Notes under the pieces: generated by a model
Told to the model about the DNA's origin: nothing
Databases searched by the model: none
Seen by the model: the letters and a program-made list of their open reading frames with translations, nothing else
Made by a program: the position numbers and the translations under genes
DNA from: Lachnoanaerobaculum sp. ICM7
Lineage (GTDB): Bacteria; Bacillota; Clostridia; Lachnospirales; Lachnospiraceae
Direction of reading: 5' to 3'
Length of the DNA stretch: 64,000 nt
Assembly (NCBI RefSeq): GCF_000287675.1
Contig: NZ_ALJL01000023.1
Coordinates: forward strand, 215,591-279,590
Shown: piece after piece, positions 16,777 to 26,528 of the stretch
Position numbering within the stretch: position 1 is the stretch's first letter
How the letters are laid out: the number at the start of each line of letters is the position of its first letter

Positions 16777-18698
16777 TTGAGAGAATGGAATTCTTGAATA
16801 TCACAGGCCCGAAAGACGATATTGACAGAATCATAGAAACCTATATCAGTAAGTATGATTTTCAGTTGGAAAATGCTCTTTCAGAACTGAAAAATGTCAA
16901 AGAATTGCATGCCTTCAATGAAAGCAATCCTTATAAAGACATCTTGGCAAGATCGCAGGAACTGAAAGAATACTTTAAAGATACCGGTTTACACACGAAT
17001 CGTCACATGAGTATCGAGGAGGCCGACAAAATAACCCGGAATATTTCAGACAAGGTCTATTCTTTATCACAAAAAAAGAGTGAACTCGAATCGGAACTTG
17101 CGGGATACGAGGAAAAACTTAAAAATGTCCACTATTTTATAGGACTGGATTATGACACTGAAAAGATTCTGCACTTTAAGTATGTAAACTTCAGATTCGG
17201 TTCCATGCCTACGGAATATTATGAAAAGTTTATGACCTTTGTGTATGAAGGTATTGACACTATTTTTTACAAGGCAAGAGAAATAGATGATAAGGTCTGG
17301 GGTGTATATTTTGTACCGGATGCCATTTCGGAGCAAATAGATGCTATATATTCTTCAATGCATTTTGAAAGATTTTTCCTGCCTGATGAGTACCATGGAA
17401 CACCTGAATATTCAAGTGCCAAGCTTCAGGAAAAAATTAAAGAGTTACAGGACAATATACTTAATATCGACAATAAGATAATAAGTGTACTTGAAAACAG
17501 CCGTGAAGATTTTCTTTTGGCAAATCAGGTACTTTACAGATTCAACAAGGTCTTTGAAGTCAGAAAGTATGCGGCAGCCACCAGAGATAACAGAAAAGAT
17601 AAAAAGGTCTTCTATATCATATGCGGATGGCTTACAAAAGATGATGCCGAAAAACTGGCAAAAGAACTTGAAAATGAGCCGAGCACTTTCTGTCTTGCGG
17701 AAAGAAATTTATCAAAAATAAGCAGCACTCCGCCTATAAAGTTAAAGAACAATGCCCTTTTCAAACCTTATGAAATGTTTGTTGAAATGTACGGCTTGCC
17801 GAATTATAAGGAATTTGATCCTACAATACTTATAGCTCTGACATATTCCGTTTTGTTCGGTTTTATGTTTGGAGATGTCGGACAGGGTCTTGTGCTTTTA
17901 ATACTCGGAAGTATTATAGCCTATAAGAAGAAATCAAGGCTTGCGGCAATTATCGCCAGATGCGGATTCTTCTCTACAATATTCGGATTTTTATTCGGTT
18001 CTATATTCGGATTTGAAGATATAATACAGCCACTTTGGGTAAGACCTGCAAAAGCAATGACAGCACTTCCCGTTATCGGAAATTTAAATACGGTATTTGT
18101 GGTAACTATAACTCTGGGTATGTTTATAATAATACTTATGATGATCTTAAGTATTTTGACAAAACTTAGGTTTAATGAGCCGGGTGAAGCATTGTTTGAT
18201 GCAAACGGTGTGGCAGGACTTGTATTTTATGCATCGGCACTTATTACCATAATCCTTTTTATGACAGGTAATCATATGCCGGCGGCAATTATTCTGTTTA
18301 TAATGTTTGTACTTCCTTTGATTTTAATTTTCTTAAAAGAGCCTTTATCGGCTGTATTGGAAAAGAAAAAGATACATCTCGAGGGAGGTGTAGGCATGTT
18401 TATTCTGCAGGGATTCTTTGAGCTTTTTGAAGTGCTTTTAAGCTACTTTTCAAACTCTCTTTCCTTTGTCAGGGTGGGTGCGTTTGCAGTCAGCCATGCG
18501 GCAATGATGGAAGTAGTGCTTATGCTTTCAGGTGCTGAAAGCGGCAATATCAACTGGATAGTTGTTGTCCTCGGAAATATTTTTGTAATGGGTATGGAAG
18601 GTTTAATTGTAGGTATACAGGTATTACGTCTTGAGTATTATGAGTTGTTCTCAAGATTTTATACAGGTGACGGTAGAGAATTTAAACCTTATTCATAG
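16773..18698 (+). CDS. ntpI: V/A-type ATPase subunit I (membrane stator, a-subunit)
   Basis: 641 residues. The N-terminal half (about 1-345) is a soluble coiled-coil arm. The C-terminal half has about seven membrane helices starting at ILIALTYSVLFGFMFGDVGQ and includes the conserved segment LSYFSNSLSFVRVGAFAVSH that faces the rotor ring and forms the ion half-channels. The Arg in that segment is the expected essential residue. AAGGAGG lies inside the end of subunit C. It forms the ion path with subunit K. Confidence 0.92.
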   Translation: MIERMEFLNITGPKDDIDRIIETYISKYDFQLENALSELKNVKELHAFNESNPYKDILARSQELKEYFKDTGLHTNRHMSIEEADKITRNISDKVYSLSQKKSELESELAGYEEKLKNVHYFIGLDYDTEKILHFKYVNFRFGSMPTEYYEKFMTFVYEGIDTIFYKAREIDDKVWGVYFVPDAISEQIDAIYSSMHFERFFLPDEYHGTPEYSSAKLQEKIKELQDNILNIDNKIISVLENSREDFLLANQVLYRFNKVFEVRKYAAATRDNRKDKKVFYIICGWLTKDDAEKLAKELENEPSTFCLAERNLSKISSTPPIKLKNNALFKPYEMFVEMYGLPNYKEFDPTILIALTYSVLFGFMFGDVGQGLVLLILGSIIAYKKKSRLAAIIARCGFFSTIFGFLFGSIFGFEDIIQPLWVRPAKAMTALPVIGNLNTVFVVTITLGMFIIILMMILSILTKLRFNEPGEALFDANGVAGLVFYASALITIILFMTGNHMPAAIILFIMFVLPLILIFLKEPLSAVLEKKKIHLEGGVGMFILQGFFELFEVLLSYFSNSLSFVRVGAFAVSHAAMMEVVLMLSGAESGNINWIVVVLGNIFVMGMEGLIVGIQVLRLEYYELFSRFYTGDGREFKPYS

Positions 18699-18732
18699 TA
18701 AATAATTTTTATGTTTTAGTTAGGAGAAAAAA

Positions 18733-19158
18733 ATGAATACATTAGTAAAAGTAACACTTGCAGCAGCCCTTATTTTAAGTATCGCAGTTCCTTATATCGC
18801 ATTTATGATAGGCGAAAAGACAAAGGGTCGTTATAAAAAAGCCCTTGCAGGAAATGTTGTTATGTTCTTCGGTGTTATGGCGATTACATGCGTATTTTTC
18901 TTATCAGGAAATGCTTACGCAGCTTCTGAAACAGCAGCTTCATCAGCTACAGGCTTAGGATACCTCTCAGCAGCTCTTTCAGTAGGTCTTGCATGTATCG
19001 GTGGCGGTATCGCCGTATCTGCGGCAGCTTCAGCAGCACTTGGAGCTATCAGTGAGGACGGTTCAATCCTTGGTAAGTCACTTATCTTCGTAGGTCTTGC
19101 AGAAGGTGTTTGCCTTTACGGACTTGTAGTTGCATTCATGATTCTTGGTCGTTTATAA
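18733..19158 (+). CDS. ntpK: V/A-type ATPase subunit K (rotor-ring proteolipid)
   Basis: A 141-residue membrane protein with four predicted helices. The second hairpin (ALSVGLACIGGGIAVSAAAS; FVGLAEGVCLYGLVVAFMIL) is a canonical c-type unit with the ion-binding Glu in GLAEG. The first pair (helices at about 5-27 and 38-60) has lost the c-type Gly/Ala pattern and has no acidic ion site, so each subunit offers one site. Whether the ion is Na+ or H+ cannot be decided by eye. Codon use looks more restricted than in neighbours, consistent with high expression. It starts 34 bases after subunit I. Confidence 0.9.
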   Translation: MNTLVKVTLAAALILSIAVPYIAFMIGEKTKGRYKKALAGNVVMFFGVMAITCVFFLSGNAYAASETAASSATGLGYLSAALSVGLACIGGGIAVSAAASAALGAISEDGSILGKSLIFVGLAEGVCLYGLVVAFMILGRL

Positions 19159-19168
19159 AGGCGATTTT

Positions 19169-19477
19169 ATGAAAATGTATCTTATAAGTGATAATGTGGA
19201 TACTCTTACAGGTATGAGACTTGCAGGGGTGGAAGGAGTGGTGGTTCATGAAAAACATGAACTTGCAAATGCCCTTGACTTTGTTATAAAGAGCAAAGAT
19301 ATCGGCATTGTGCTTCTCACGGAAAAGTTTTCAAAGGATTATCCCGAGCTTGTAAATAAATATAAGATGGAATCACATATACCACTCTTTATTGATATAC
19401 CGGATCGACATGGTACCGGAAGATCCGAAAACTTCATTACAGACTATGTAAATGAAGCTATCGGCTTGAAACTGTAA
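19169..19477 (+). CDS. V/A-type ATPase subunit F (central stalk)
   Basis: A 102-residue protein of the AtpF/NtpG family with a receiver-like alpha/beta fold (MYLISDNVDTLTGMRLAGVE; SKDIGIVLLTEKFSKDYPEL). It binds subunit D in the rotating shaft. The ATG at 19169 has AAAGGCG upstream; an earlier in-frame GTG lies inside subunit K. It is short, as usual for the family. Confidence 0.82.
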   Translation: MKMYLISDNVDTLTGMRLAGVEGVVVHEKHELANALDFVIKSKDIGIVLLTEKFSKDYPELVNKYKMESHIPLFIDIPDRHGTGRSENFITDYVNEAIGLKL

Positions 19478-19542
19478 CAGTTTGCATGATTATAATCTTG
19501 CAAAATGAACTTTAGATTAAGATTAAAAAGGTAGGTATTATC

Positions 19543-20124
19543 TTGACAATAGAAGAAAAACTACAGCATTTTAAAGAGGCTTGCACTGCTGATGCCATTG
19601 CCGCCGCTGAAAAAATACTTTCAGATTATAAAAATGCTTTAGAGAAGGACTTTTTAGACTACCAAAACAGTGAGACGAGACTTGCTGATATGGAAGTCAA
19701 AACTGAAACCACAAGGATTGACAAAGAGATGAACAAAGAGCTCGCTCTTGAACAGATAAAACTACGAATGGAGCTTGGAAAAAAGGCTGCCGAGCTCAAG
19801 GAAAAGATTTTTGCACAGCTTGAGGAAAGACTCGCAGAGTATCAGGAAACTCCCGAATATGTAGCTTTGATAGATTCACAAATTGAAAGAGCGTTGAAAT
19901 TTGCGGGAAATGATGAGGTGAAAATATATATAGACCCTAATGATGAATCTCTCGCACATGATCTTTCCGTAAGACATGATATTGATATAGCCATCAGTAA
20001 ATATCCTTTTCATGGCGGTATGAGAGCCGTTATACCGGCAAAAAATATTCTGATTGACAATTCTTTTGAAAAAAAGATTTCAGAAGCAAAAGAAAAATTT
20101 GATGTAGATATGGAGGTACTATAA
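19543..20124 (+). CDS. ntpE: V/A-type ATPase subunit E (peripheral stalk)
   Basis: A 193-residue protein: N-terminal coiled coil to about residue 100 (rich in Lys/Glu/Ala) and a globular C-terminal domain that binds the top of the catalytic head. It partners subunit H. The start codon is TTG, 7 bases after AAGGTAGG. It overlaps subunit A by one base (TAATG). A 65-base gap upstream holds a weak TTTGCA/TGCAAA inverted repeat. Confidence 0.85.
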   Translation: MTIEEKLQHFKEACTADAIAAAEKILSDYKNALEKDFLDYQNSETRLADMEVKTETTRIDKEMNKELALEQIKLRMELGKKAAELKEKIFAQLEERLAEYQETPEYVALIDSQIERALKFAGNDEVKIYIDPNDESLAHDLSVRHDIDIAISKYPFHGGMRAVIPAKNILIDNSFEKKISEAKEKFDVDMEVL

Positions 20125-21890
20125 TGGCAACTACAGGTATTATATTTGCAATAAACGGACCTATAGTAAAGACATCAAATGATTCCGGTTTTGAAATGCA
20201 TGAGATGGTATATGTAGGAGAAGAAAATCTTGTAGGTGAGGTAATCGGACTTACTTCCGATGCAACCGTCATAGAAGTTTATGAGGAAACCGGAGGCATT
20301 AAGCCGGGTGAAATTGTAACAGGTACAGGTGCTCCCGTTTCCGTAACTCTTGCGCCGGGTATCCTTAACAATATATTTGACGGTATAGAAAGACCTTTAA
20401 GTGAGATAGCAAAGGTTGACGGAACCTATATTTCCAGAGGTGTAAGTGTGGATTCACTTGATACAAAGAAACTTTGGAAAACACATATAACCGTAAAACC
20501 GGGACAGGCTATAGACGGAGGAACCATAATTGCCGAGGTGCCTGAAACACCGGCAATATTACATAGAGTAATGCTCTCTCCAAACCTTAAGGGTTATGTT
20601 TTGGATGTGGTTGAAGACGGTGAGTATACGATAAATGACAAGATTCTCACATTGCAGCTTGAAGACGGAAGTGAGATTCCGATCACAATGACACAGCACT
20701 GGCCCATTCGTGTTCCGAGACCTATAAAGAAGAGATTCCCGGCAAGCGTTCCGCTTATTACCGGTCAGAGAATTCTTGATACTCTCTTCCCTCTTGCAAA
20801 GGGAGGTACTGCAGCTGTTCCGGGAGGATTCGGTACAGGTAAGACTATGACACAGCACCAGATTGCAAAATGGTCCGATGCAAATATTATTATTTATATC
20901 GGTTGTGGTGAGCGTGGAAATGAGATGACTCAGGTTCTTGAGGAGTTCTCAGAGCTTATAGATCCTAAGACCGGAAATCCTTTGATGGATAGAACAACCC
21001 TTATCGCAAACACTTCAAATATGCCGGTTGCCGCCAGAGAGGCATCTCTTTATTCAGGGCTGACACTTGCAGAATATTACCGTGATATGGGTTATGATGT
21101 TGCAATCATGGCGGACTCAACGTCAAGATGGGCGGAGGCTCTTCGTGAGATCTCAGGTCGACTTGAGGAAATGCCTGCCGAGGAAGGTTTCCCGGCATAT
21201 CTGGCATCAAGACTTTCAGCATTCTATGAGAGAGCCGGCATGATGCAAAACTTAAACGGAAGTGAAGGATCGGTATCAATTATCGGTGCGGTATCTCCAC
21301 AGGGTGGTGATTTCTCCGAGCCTGTAACACAAAATACCAAGAGATTTGTACGCTGTTTCTGGGGACTTGATAAGAGACTTGCATATGCAAGACATTTCCC
21401 TGCTATACAGTGGCTTGACAGCTATTCGGAATACCTGACAGATCTTGCGCCTTGGTATGCTGAGCATGTAGATAAGAACTTTGTAGAATATAGAAACAGG
21501 CTTGTATATATACTCAATCAGGAAGCATCTCTGATGGAAATAGTAAAACTTATCGGTGCGGATGTTTTGCCTGACGATCAGAAACTTGTACTTGATATAG
21601 CGAAGGTTATAAGAGTAGGTTTCCTTCAGCAAAACGCCTTCCACAAGGATGATACTTGTGTTCCGCTGATAAAACAGTACAAAATGATGGATGTAATACT
21701 CTATCTCTATCAGAAGTCAAAAGCTCTTGTTCATCAGGGCATGCCTATGAGCGTTTTGCATCAGGACAGTATCTGGGACAGAGTTTCTTCTATAAAGTAT
21801 GATGTCCCTAACGATAAGCTCGAGATGTTGGATCAATACAAAAAAGATATTGACACATTCTACGAAAAAGTACTTGAAAAGAATGCATAG
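20124..21890 (+). CDS. ntpA: V/A-type ATPase catalytic subunit A
   Basis: A 588-residue catalytic subunit, the usual length. It carries the non-homologous insert region (about 110-185) characteristic of V/A-type A subunits and the Walker A loop GGFGTGKT near residue 235. It also has the catalytic GERGNEM segment and [20 protein letters not shown]. It alternates with subunit B in the A3B3 head and hydrolyses or makes ATP. The start overlaps subunit E by one base; TGGAGG lies upstream. Confidence 0.96.
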   Translation: MATTGIIFAINGPIVKTSNDSGFEMHEMVYVGEENLVGEVIGLTSDATVIEVYEETGGIKPGEIVTGTGAPVSVTLAPGILNNIFDGIERPLSEIAKVDGTYISRGVSVDSLDTKKLWKTHITVKPGQAIDGGTIIAEVPETPAILHRVMLSPNLKGYVLDVVEDGEYTINDKILTLQLEDGSEIPITMTQHWPIRVPRPIKKRFPASVPLITGQRILDTLFPLAKGGTAAVPGGFGTGKTMTQHQIAKWSDANIIIYIGCGERGNEMTQVLEEFSELIDPKTGNPLMDRTTLIANTSNMPVAAREASLYSGLTLAEYYRDMGYDVAIMADSTSRWAEALREISGRLEEMPAEEGFPAYLASRLSAFYERAGMMQNLNGSEGSVSIIGAVSPQGGDFSEPVTQNTKRFVRCFWGLDKRLAYARHFPAIQWLDSYSEYLTDLAPWYAEHVDKNFVEYRNRLVYILNQEASLMEIVKLIGADVLPDDQKLVLDIAKVIRVGFLQQNAFHKDDTCVPLIKQYKMMDVILYLYQKSKALVHQGMPMSVLHQDSIWDRVSSIKYDVPNDKLEMLDQYKKDIDTFYEKVLEKNA

Positions 21891-21900
21891 GAGGTAAAAC

Positions 21901-23328
21901 ATGTCAATAGAATACCTTGGACTTAGTTCCATAAACGGACCACTGGTAGTTCTTGAGGGTGTCAAGGGTGCTGCCTATGATGAGATTGTAGAAATGACCG
22001 TAAACGGTAAAGAAAGACGTCTTGGCAAAATCATTGAAATAAACGGTGACAAAGCGGTAATACAGGTTTTTGAAGGAACTGACGGTATGGCACTTAGAAA
22101 TACACATACCAAGCTTACAGGAAAGCCTATGGAAATAGGCGTTTCCGAGGCAATGTTCGGAAGAACTTTCAACGGTATCGGAGAACCTATCGACGGACTT
22201 GGAAGTGTAGAGGCGGAAAAGACCCTCGATGTAAACGGAAAACCTTTAAATCCTGTCACAAGGGAATATCCGAGAAACTATATCAGAACCGGTATTTCCG
22301 CTATCGATGGACTTATGACTCTTATCAGAGGTCAGAAGTTACCTATATTCTCAGGAAACGGACTTCCACATGATGAGCTTGCGGCACAGCTTGTTCGTCA
22401 ATCTTCTTTGGGTGACAGCAACAATGATGATGAGAAGTTTGCGGTTGTATTTGCAGCCATGGGTGTAAAGCATGATGTGGCTGATTTCTTCCAGAGAACA
22501 TTTGCAGAGAGCGGTGTTAGTGACCATGTTATCACATTCATCAATCTCGCAAACGATCCTGTTGTAGAAAGACTTATTACTCCGAAGGTGGCTCTTACCG
22601 TTGCCGAGTATCTTGCTTTTGAAAAGGGCATGCATATACTTGTAATACTTACGGATATGACTTCTTTTGCGGAGGCAATGCGTGAGGTTTCATCTTCAAA
22701 GGGTGAGATTCCTTCAAGAAAAGGTTTCCCGGGATATCTTTATTCAGAGCTTGCCACCATATATGAGAGAGCGGGTATTGTGAACGGTGTGAACGGTTCC
22801 GTTACACAGATTCCGATACTTACCATGCCGAATGATGATATCACTCACCCGATCCCCGACCTTACAGGATATATAACCGAAGGCCAGATAGTTCTTGACA
22901 GAGACTTAAACGGTCAGTCAATCTATCCTCCTATCTCAGTACTTCCTTCTCTTTCAAGACTTATGAAGGACGGTATCGGCGAAGGCTTTACAAGAGCGGA
23001 CCATCAGGATGTGGCAAATCAGCTCTTCTCTTCCTACTCTAAGGTTGGTGATGCCAGAGCACTTGCATCAGTTATCGGTGAGGATGAATTGTCCGATACG
23101 GATAAACAATATCTTATATTCGGTAGAGCATTTGAGCAGATGTTTATCGGTCAGTCTGTTAATGATAACCGAACAATATTTGATACCTTGGAAATCGGCT
23201 GGAAACTTCTCGGCCTTATGCCTAGAGGCGAGCTTGACAGAATAGATACAAAGGTACTTGATCAGTATTATAAGCCGACAGTACTTGATGCAAACGGTGA
23301 TATAGTTCCTGCTGCAGTAGAGGATTAA
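21901..23328 (+). CDS. ntpB: V/A-type ATPase regulatory subunit B
   Basis: 475 residues with a degenerate P-loop ([14 protein letters not shown] in place of GKT), the mark of the non-catalytic B subunit. The conserved [19 protein letters not shown] and [20 protein letters not shown] are present. AGGAGG lies 6 bases before the ATG. It directly follows subunit A and precedes subunit D by 2 bases. Confidence 0.96.
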   Translation: MSIEYLGLSSINGPLVVLEGVKGAAYDEIVEMTVNGKERRLGKIIEINGDKAVIQVFEGTDGMALRNTHTKLTGKPMEIGVSEAMFGRTFNGIGEPIDGLGSVEAEKTLDVNGKPLNPVTREYPRNYIRTGISAIDGLMTLIRGQKLPIFSGNGLPHDELAAQLVRQSSLGDSNNDDEKFAVVFAAMGVKHDVADFFQRTFAESGVSDHVITFINLANDPVVERLITPKVALTVAEYLAFEKGMHILVILTDMTSFAEAMREVSSSKGEIPSRKGFPGYLYSELATIYERAGIVNGVNGSVTQIPILTMPNDDITHPIPDLTGYITEGQIVLDRDLNGQSIYPPISVLPSLSRLMKDGIGEGFTRADHQDVANQLFSSYSKVGDARALASVIGEDELSDTDKQYLIFGRAFEQMFIGQSVNDNRTIFDTLEIGWKLLGLMPRGELDRIDTKVLDQYYKPTVLDANGDIVPAAVED

Positions 23329-23330
23329 TT

Positions 23331-23948
23331 ATGAATATTAATACATTCCCGACAAAGGGTAATTTGATAGCTTCAAAAAACTCTCTGGCACTGGCAAGAC
23401 AGGGCTATGGCTTGATGGATAAGAAGAGAAATATTCTTATCCGCGAGCTCATGGGATTGATTGATGAGGCTAAGGAAATCCAAAAACAAATAGATACAAC
23501 CTTTGGTGCCGCTTACAAGGCACTGATGTATGCAAATATCGAATTGGGTATAGACTTCGTATCGGATGTCGCAGGTTCGGTACCTGTTGAAGACAGTATA
23601 CAGATAAAGACCAGGTCGGTAATGGGTACTGAAATCCCTCTTGTAAGATTTGATGATTCTCCCATGGAGCCTACATATGCTTATTACGCTACAAGAGAGT
23701 CACTTGATAAAGCCAGAGAATGCTTCAATGAAGTAAAAAGACTTACTGTAAGACTTTCCATGATAGAAAATTCCGCTTATCGTCTGGCAAGAAATATTAA
23801 AAAGACTCAAAAAAGAGCCAATGCCTTAAAGAATATCACTATTCCAACCTATGAAAATCTCACAAAGAATATCACGAATGCTTTGGAAGAAAAGGATCGT
23901 GAGGAATTCACCAGGTTGAAGGTTATAAAGTCTTGGAAGGATGCATAA
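23331..23948 (+). CDS. ntpD: V/A-type ATPase subunit D (central shaft)
   Basis: A 205-residue protein made of long antiparallel helices; the N-terminal segment FPTKGNLIASKNSLALARQG and C-terminal RRxNALxN-like KTQKRANALKNITIP are family hallmarks. It is the rotating shaft inside the A3B3 head, binding subunits F and C. No strong ribosome site separates it from subunit B, so translation is probably coupled. It overlaps the following membrane gene by one base. Confidence 0.92.
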   Translation: MNINTFPTKGNLIASKNSLALARQGYGLMDKKRNILIRELMGLIDEAKEIQKQIDTTFGAAYKALMYANIELGIDFVSDVAGSVPVEDSIQIKTRSVMGTEIPLVRFDDSPMEPTYAYYATRESLDKARECFNEVKRLTVRLSMIENSAYRLARNIKKTQKRANALKNITIPTYENLTKNITNALEEKDREEFTRLKVIKSWKDA

Positions 23949-24634
23949 TGAAAATACTTAGATTCTTTTTAGGAATTATTTTAAGCTTTTCACTGATGTT
24001 TATCGTGCTGGTTACATCCATTGAAATTGCGGCATATTCAGATTTTTCATTTTATGAAAAAGAATATGAGAAATATGCCGTAACAAACTACGTGGATATT
24101 TCAATGTCCGATCTTATGAATGTTACAAAGGATATGATGAGCTATCTAAAAGGTGACAGAGAAAAACTCTCCGATATAAAGGCAAATATTGCAGGAATCC
24201 CCGACACGGCCTTCTTTAATGAAAGAGAAGTTGCGCATATGGAGGATGTACGAGGTCTTTTTGTGGGAGCTGTTTATCTTAGATATATACTTATAGCAAT
24301 CAGTATTCTTTGCATTATAGCGGTAAAATTATTAAAGGGTAAAATATTTTGCTTTCTGTCAAATGTACTTACATTCGGCACTTTAATTACTCTGGCCATA
24401 ACTGCCGTTTTGGTATTTCTTATTGCCGGAGATTTTGAAAAATATTTTATAATCTTCCACCATATCTTTTTTAACAATGATTTGTGGATGCTTGACCCGG
24501 CTACCGACAATTTGATAAATATTGTGCCACAAGGCTTCTTTATGGATATGTCTAAAAGAATTATGATAGTATTTTCCGCTTTTATCCTGTCTATGATAGG
24601 TAGCGGTGTGGTTTTAAAGAAAATTTTTAAATAA
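23948..24634 (+). CDS. TIGR01906/DUF1461-type integral membrane protein
   Basis: A 228-residue protein with about four membrane helices (near residues 5-28, 100-120, 130-155 and 202-220) and an extracytoplasmic loop after helix 1. The motif FHHIFFNNDLWMLDPATDNL plus a following P-x-FF is diagnostic of the TIGR01906/DUF1461 family, whose function is unknown. It overlaps the last ATPase gene by one base (TAATG) and precedes the operon terminator, so it is co-expressed with the V/A-ATPase. A role in its assembly or regulation is only a guess. Confidence 0.8.
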   Translation: MKILRFFLGIILSFSLMFIVLVTSIEIAAYSDFSFYEKEYEKYAVTNYVDISMSDLMNVTKDMMSYLKGDREKLSDIKANIAGIPDTAFFNEREVAHMEDVRGLFVGAVYLRYILIAISILCIIAVKLLKGKIFCFLSNVLTFGTLITLAITAVLVFLIAGDFEKYFIIFHHIFFNNDLWMLDPATDNLINIVPQGFFMDMSKRIMIVFSAFILSMIGSGVVLKKIFK

Positions 24635-24642
24635 TTTTTTTG

Positions 24643-24676
24643 AAAATAAGGTGTATGTAGCTACCTTATTTTTATA
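24643..24676 (+). terminator. Terminator of the V/A-ATPase operon
   Basis: AAAATAAGGT (24643-24652) pairs with ACCTTATTTT (24663-24672) across a 10-base loop, followed by TTAT. Confidence 0.75.
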
Positions 24677-24742
24677 TTTGCATATAATTTAATATTATGA
24701 TAAATTATGACTTTAGAAAAATGTTTTCTTAGGAGGTTATTT

Positions 24743-26419
24743 ATGAAGAAAAAATGGTGGCATGGTAAAGTTGCTTATCAAATATATCCAAAAAGTTTTA
24801 ATGATACCACAGGAAGCGGTATAGGTGATCTGAGAGGTATTATAGAAAAACTTGACTATTTAAAAGATCTCGGAGTTGACATAATATGGTTGTCTCCTTG
24901 TTACTGCTCTCCTTTTGCGGATCAGGGCTATGATATTTCAGACTATTACAATATAGATCCCGTATTCGGAAATATGGACGATATGGATGAGCTTTTGGCG
25001 GAAGCTAAAAAAAGGGATATGTACATCCTTATGGACCTTGTAGTAAATCACTGTTCGGATGAGCATGAGTGGTTTAAAAAAGCTGTGGAAGATCCTGACG
25101 GAGAATATGGAAAGTATTTCTATATCGAAGAAGGTAAGGACGGCAAGGAGCCTAACAACTGGCGTTCTTACTTTGGCGGAAGTGCATGGGAAAAGATCCC
25201 CGGCACAAACAAGTACTATCTTCACCTCTTCCATAAAAAGCAACCTGACCTCAACTGGGAAAACAAAAAAGTTCGCGAAGAAATATATACAATGATAAAC
25301 TGGTGGCTTGAGAGAGGACTTGCAGGTTTTAGAATTGATGCCATTATAAATATAAAGAAGGCTCTCCCTATAATTGACTATTGCTACTCACCGGATAGAG
25401 AAGACGGCTTTGTGGAGCCACATAGAATGCTTGAGGATGCTATAGGTGTAGGTGACTTCCTTACAGAACTTAAAAATGAGACATTTGCCAAGCATGATGC
25501 TTTCACAGTCGGCGAAGTATTTGACGAGCGTGAAGAGGATATCCCGCTTTTCATCGGCGATGACGGCTATTTTTCAAGTATGTTTGACTTCAATGAGACA
25601 ATATTCGGAAAGAGTAGAAACGGTTGGTATGACTGCAAGCCTATCACTCCCGACGACTATAAGAGATGCTGCTTTGAGACTCAGGAAAAAATCGGTGATA
25701 TCGGAATGATTTCCACTATTATCGAAAACCATGATGAGCCAAGAGGTGTGAGCCACTATATCCCTGAAGACGAGCTTAGCGAAACCGCAAAAAAATTCCT
25801 CGGTACAATGCAGTTTATGCTTCGTGGACTTCCGTTTATATATCAAGGCCAGGAAATAGGTATGGAGAATGTAAACTTCACCTCTATGGACCAGATAGAT
25901 GATATATCAACCCGTGACCAGTATAAAGTAGCAATAGAAGCCGGACTGTCTCCCGAAGATGCATTTGCAGCCGTAAAGCATTACAGCCGTGACAACAGCC
26001 GTACTCCTTTCCAGTGGGATGACAGCAAAAATGCAGGATTTACCACAGGAAACCCATGGCTTATGGTAAGCCCTGACTATAAGAGAATCAATGCGGCATC
26101 ACAAATAAATGATCCTGACTCACTGCTCTCTCACTATAAAAAACTTACCGCTCTCAGAAAAAATCCGGAGTATTCCGAGACTGTAGTATATGGTAAGACC
26201 GTACCGTATCTCCCTGAGGTAGAGAAACTTATGGCATTTAAGAGAGTTTCAGATAATCAGACTTTACTTGTACTCGGCAACTTCCAGACCAAGCCGCAGA
26301 CTGTAAAACTTCCTTCAAAATGTAAAAAGGTTGTTTTAAACAATGTGGAAAATGTTGACTTTGTATCAGATACAGAGATCAAACTTGAAGGATACCAGGC
26401 TTTGGTTATTGAGATTTAA
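24743..26419 (+). CDS. GH13 alpha-glucosidase (oligosaccharide hydrolase)
   Basis: 558 residues, a cytoplasmic GH13 enzyme of the oligo-glucosidase type without a signal peptide. Conserved regions: MDLVVNHCSDE (region I), GFRIDAI with the nucleophile Asp (region II), TVGEVF with the acid/base Glu, and IIENHDEPR (region IV). The residue after the nucleophile is Ala, unlike Val in the paralogue at 31570. In this family that position separates alpha-1,4 from alpha-1,6 preference, so alpha-1,4-linked maltodextrin ends are the likelier substrate. The start at 24743 has AGGAGG 6 bases upstream. Confidence 0.88.
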   Translation: MKKKWWHGKVAYQIYPKSFNDTTGSGIGDLRGIIEKLDYLKDLGVDIIWLSPCYCSPFADQGYDISDYYNIDPVFGNMDDMDELLAEAKKRDMYILMDLVVNHCSDEHEWFKKAVEDPDGEYGKYFYIEEGKDGKEPNNWRSYFGGSAWEKIPGTNKYYLHLFHKKQPDLNWENKKVREEIYTMINWWLERGLAGFRIDAIINIKKALPIIDYCYSPDREDGFVEPHRMLEDAIGVGDFLTELKNETFAKHDAFTVGEVFDEREEDIPLFIGDDGYFSSMFDFNETIFGKSRNGWYDCKPITPDDYKRCCFETQEKIGDIGMISTIIENHDEPRGVSHYIPEDELSETAKKFLGTMQFMLRGLPFIYQGQEIGMENVNFTSMDQIDDISTRDQYKVAIEAGLSPEDAFAAVKHYSRDNSRTPFQWDDSKNAGFTTGNPWLMVSPDYKRINAASQINDPDSLLSHYKKLTALRKNPEYSETVVYGKTVPYLPEVEKLMAFKRVSDNQTLLVLGNFQTKPQTVKLPSKCKKVVLNNVENVDFVSDTEIKLEGYQALVIEI

Positions 26420-26430
26420 AAACATTAAAA

Positions 26431-26470
26431 GAACCTGTCGGAACAAACACCTCCGACAGGTTCTTTTTTT
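26431..26470. terminator. Strong terminator between GH13 and malQ
   Basis: GAACCTGTCGGA (26431-26442) and TCCGACAGGTTC (26452-26463) form a perfect 12-bp stem with a 9-base loop. It is followed by seven T on the plus strand and preceded by an A-rich stretch, so it can act for both convergent genes. Confidence 0.9.
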
Positions 26471-26528
26471 ATACTAAAAAATATCTTTTTTCCAAAAGAG
26501 CCTTATCTTATTTTCAATCTTTAATCTC

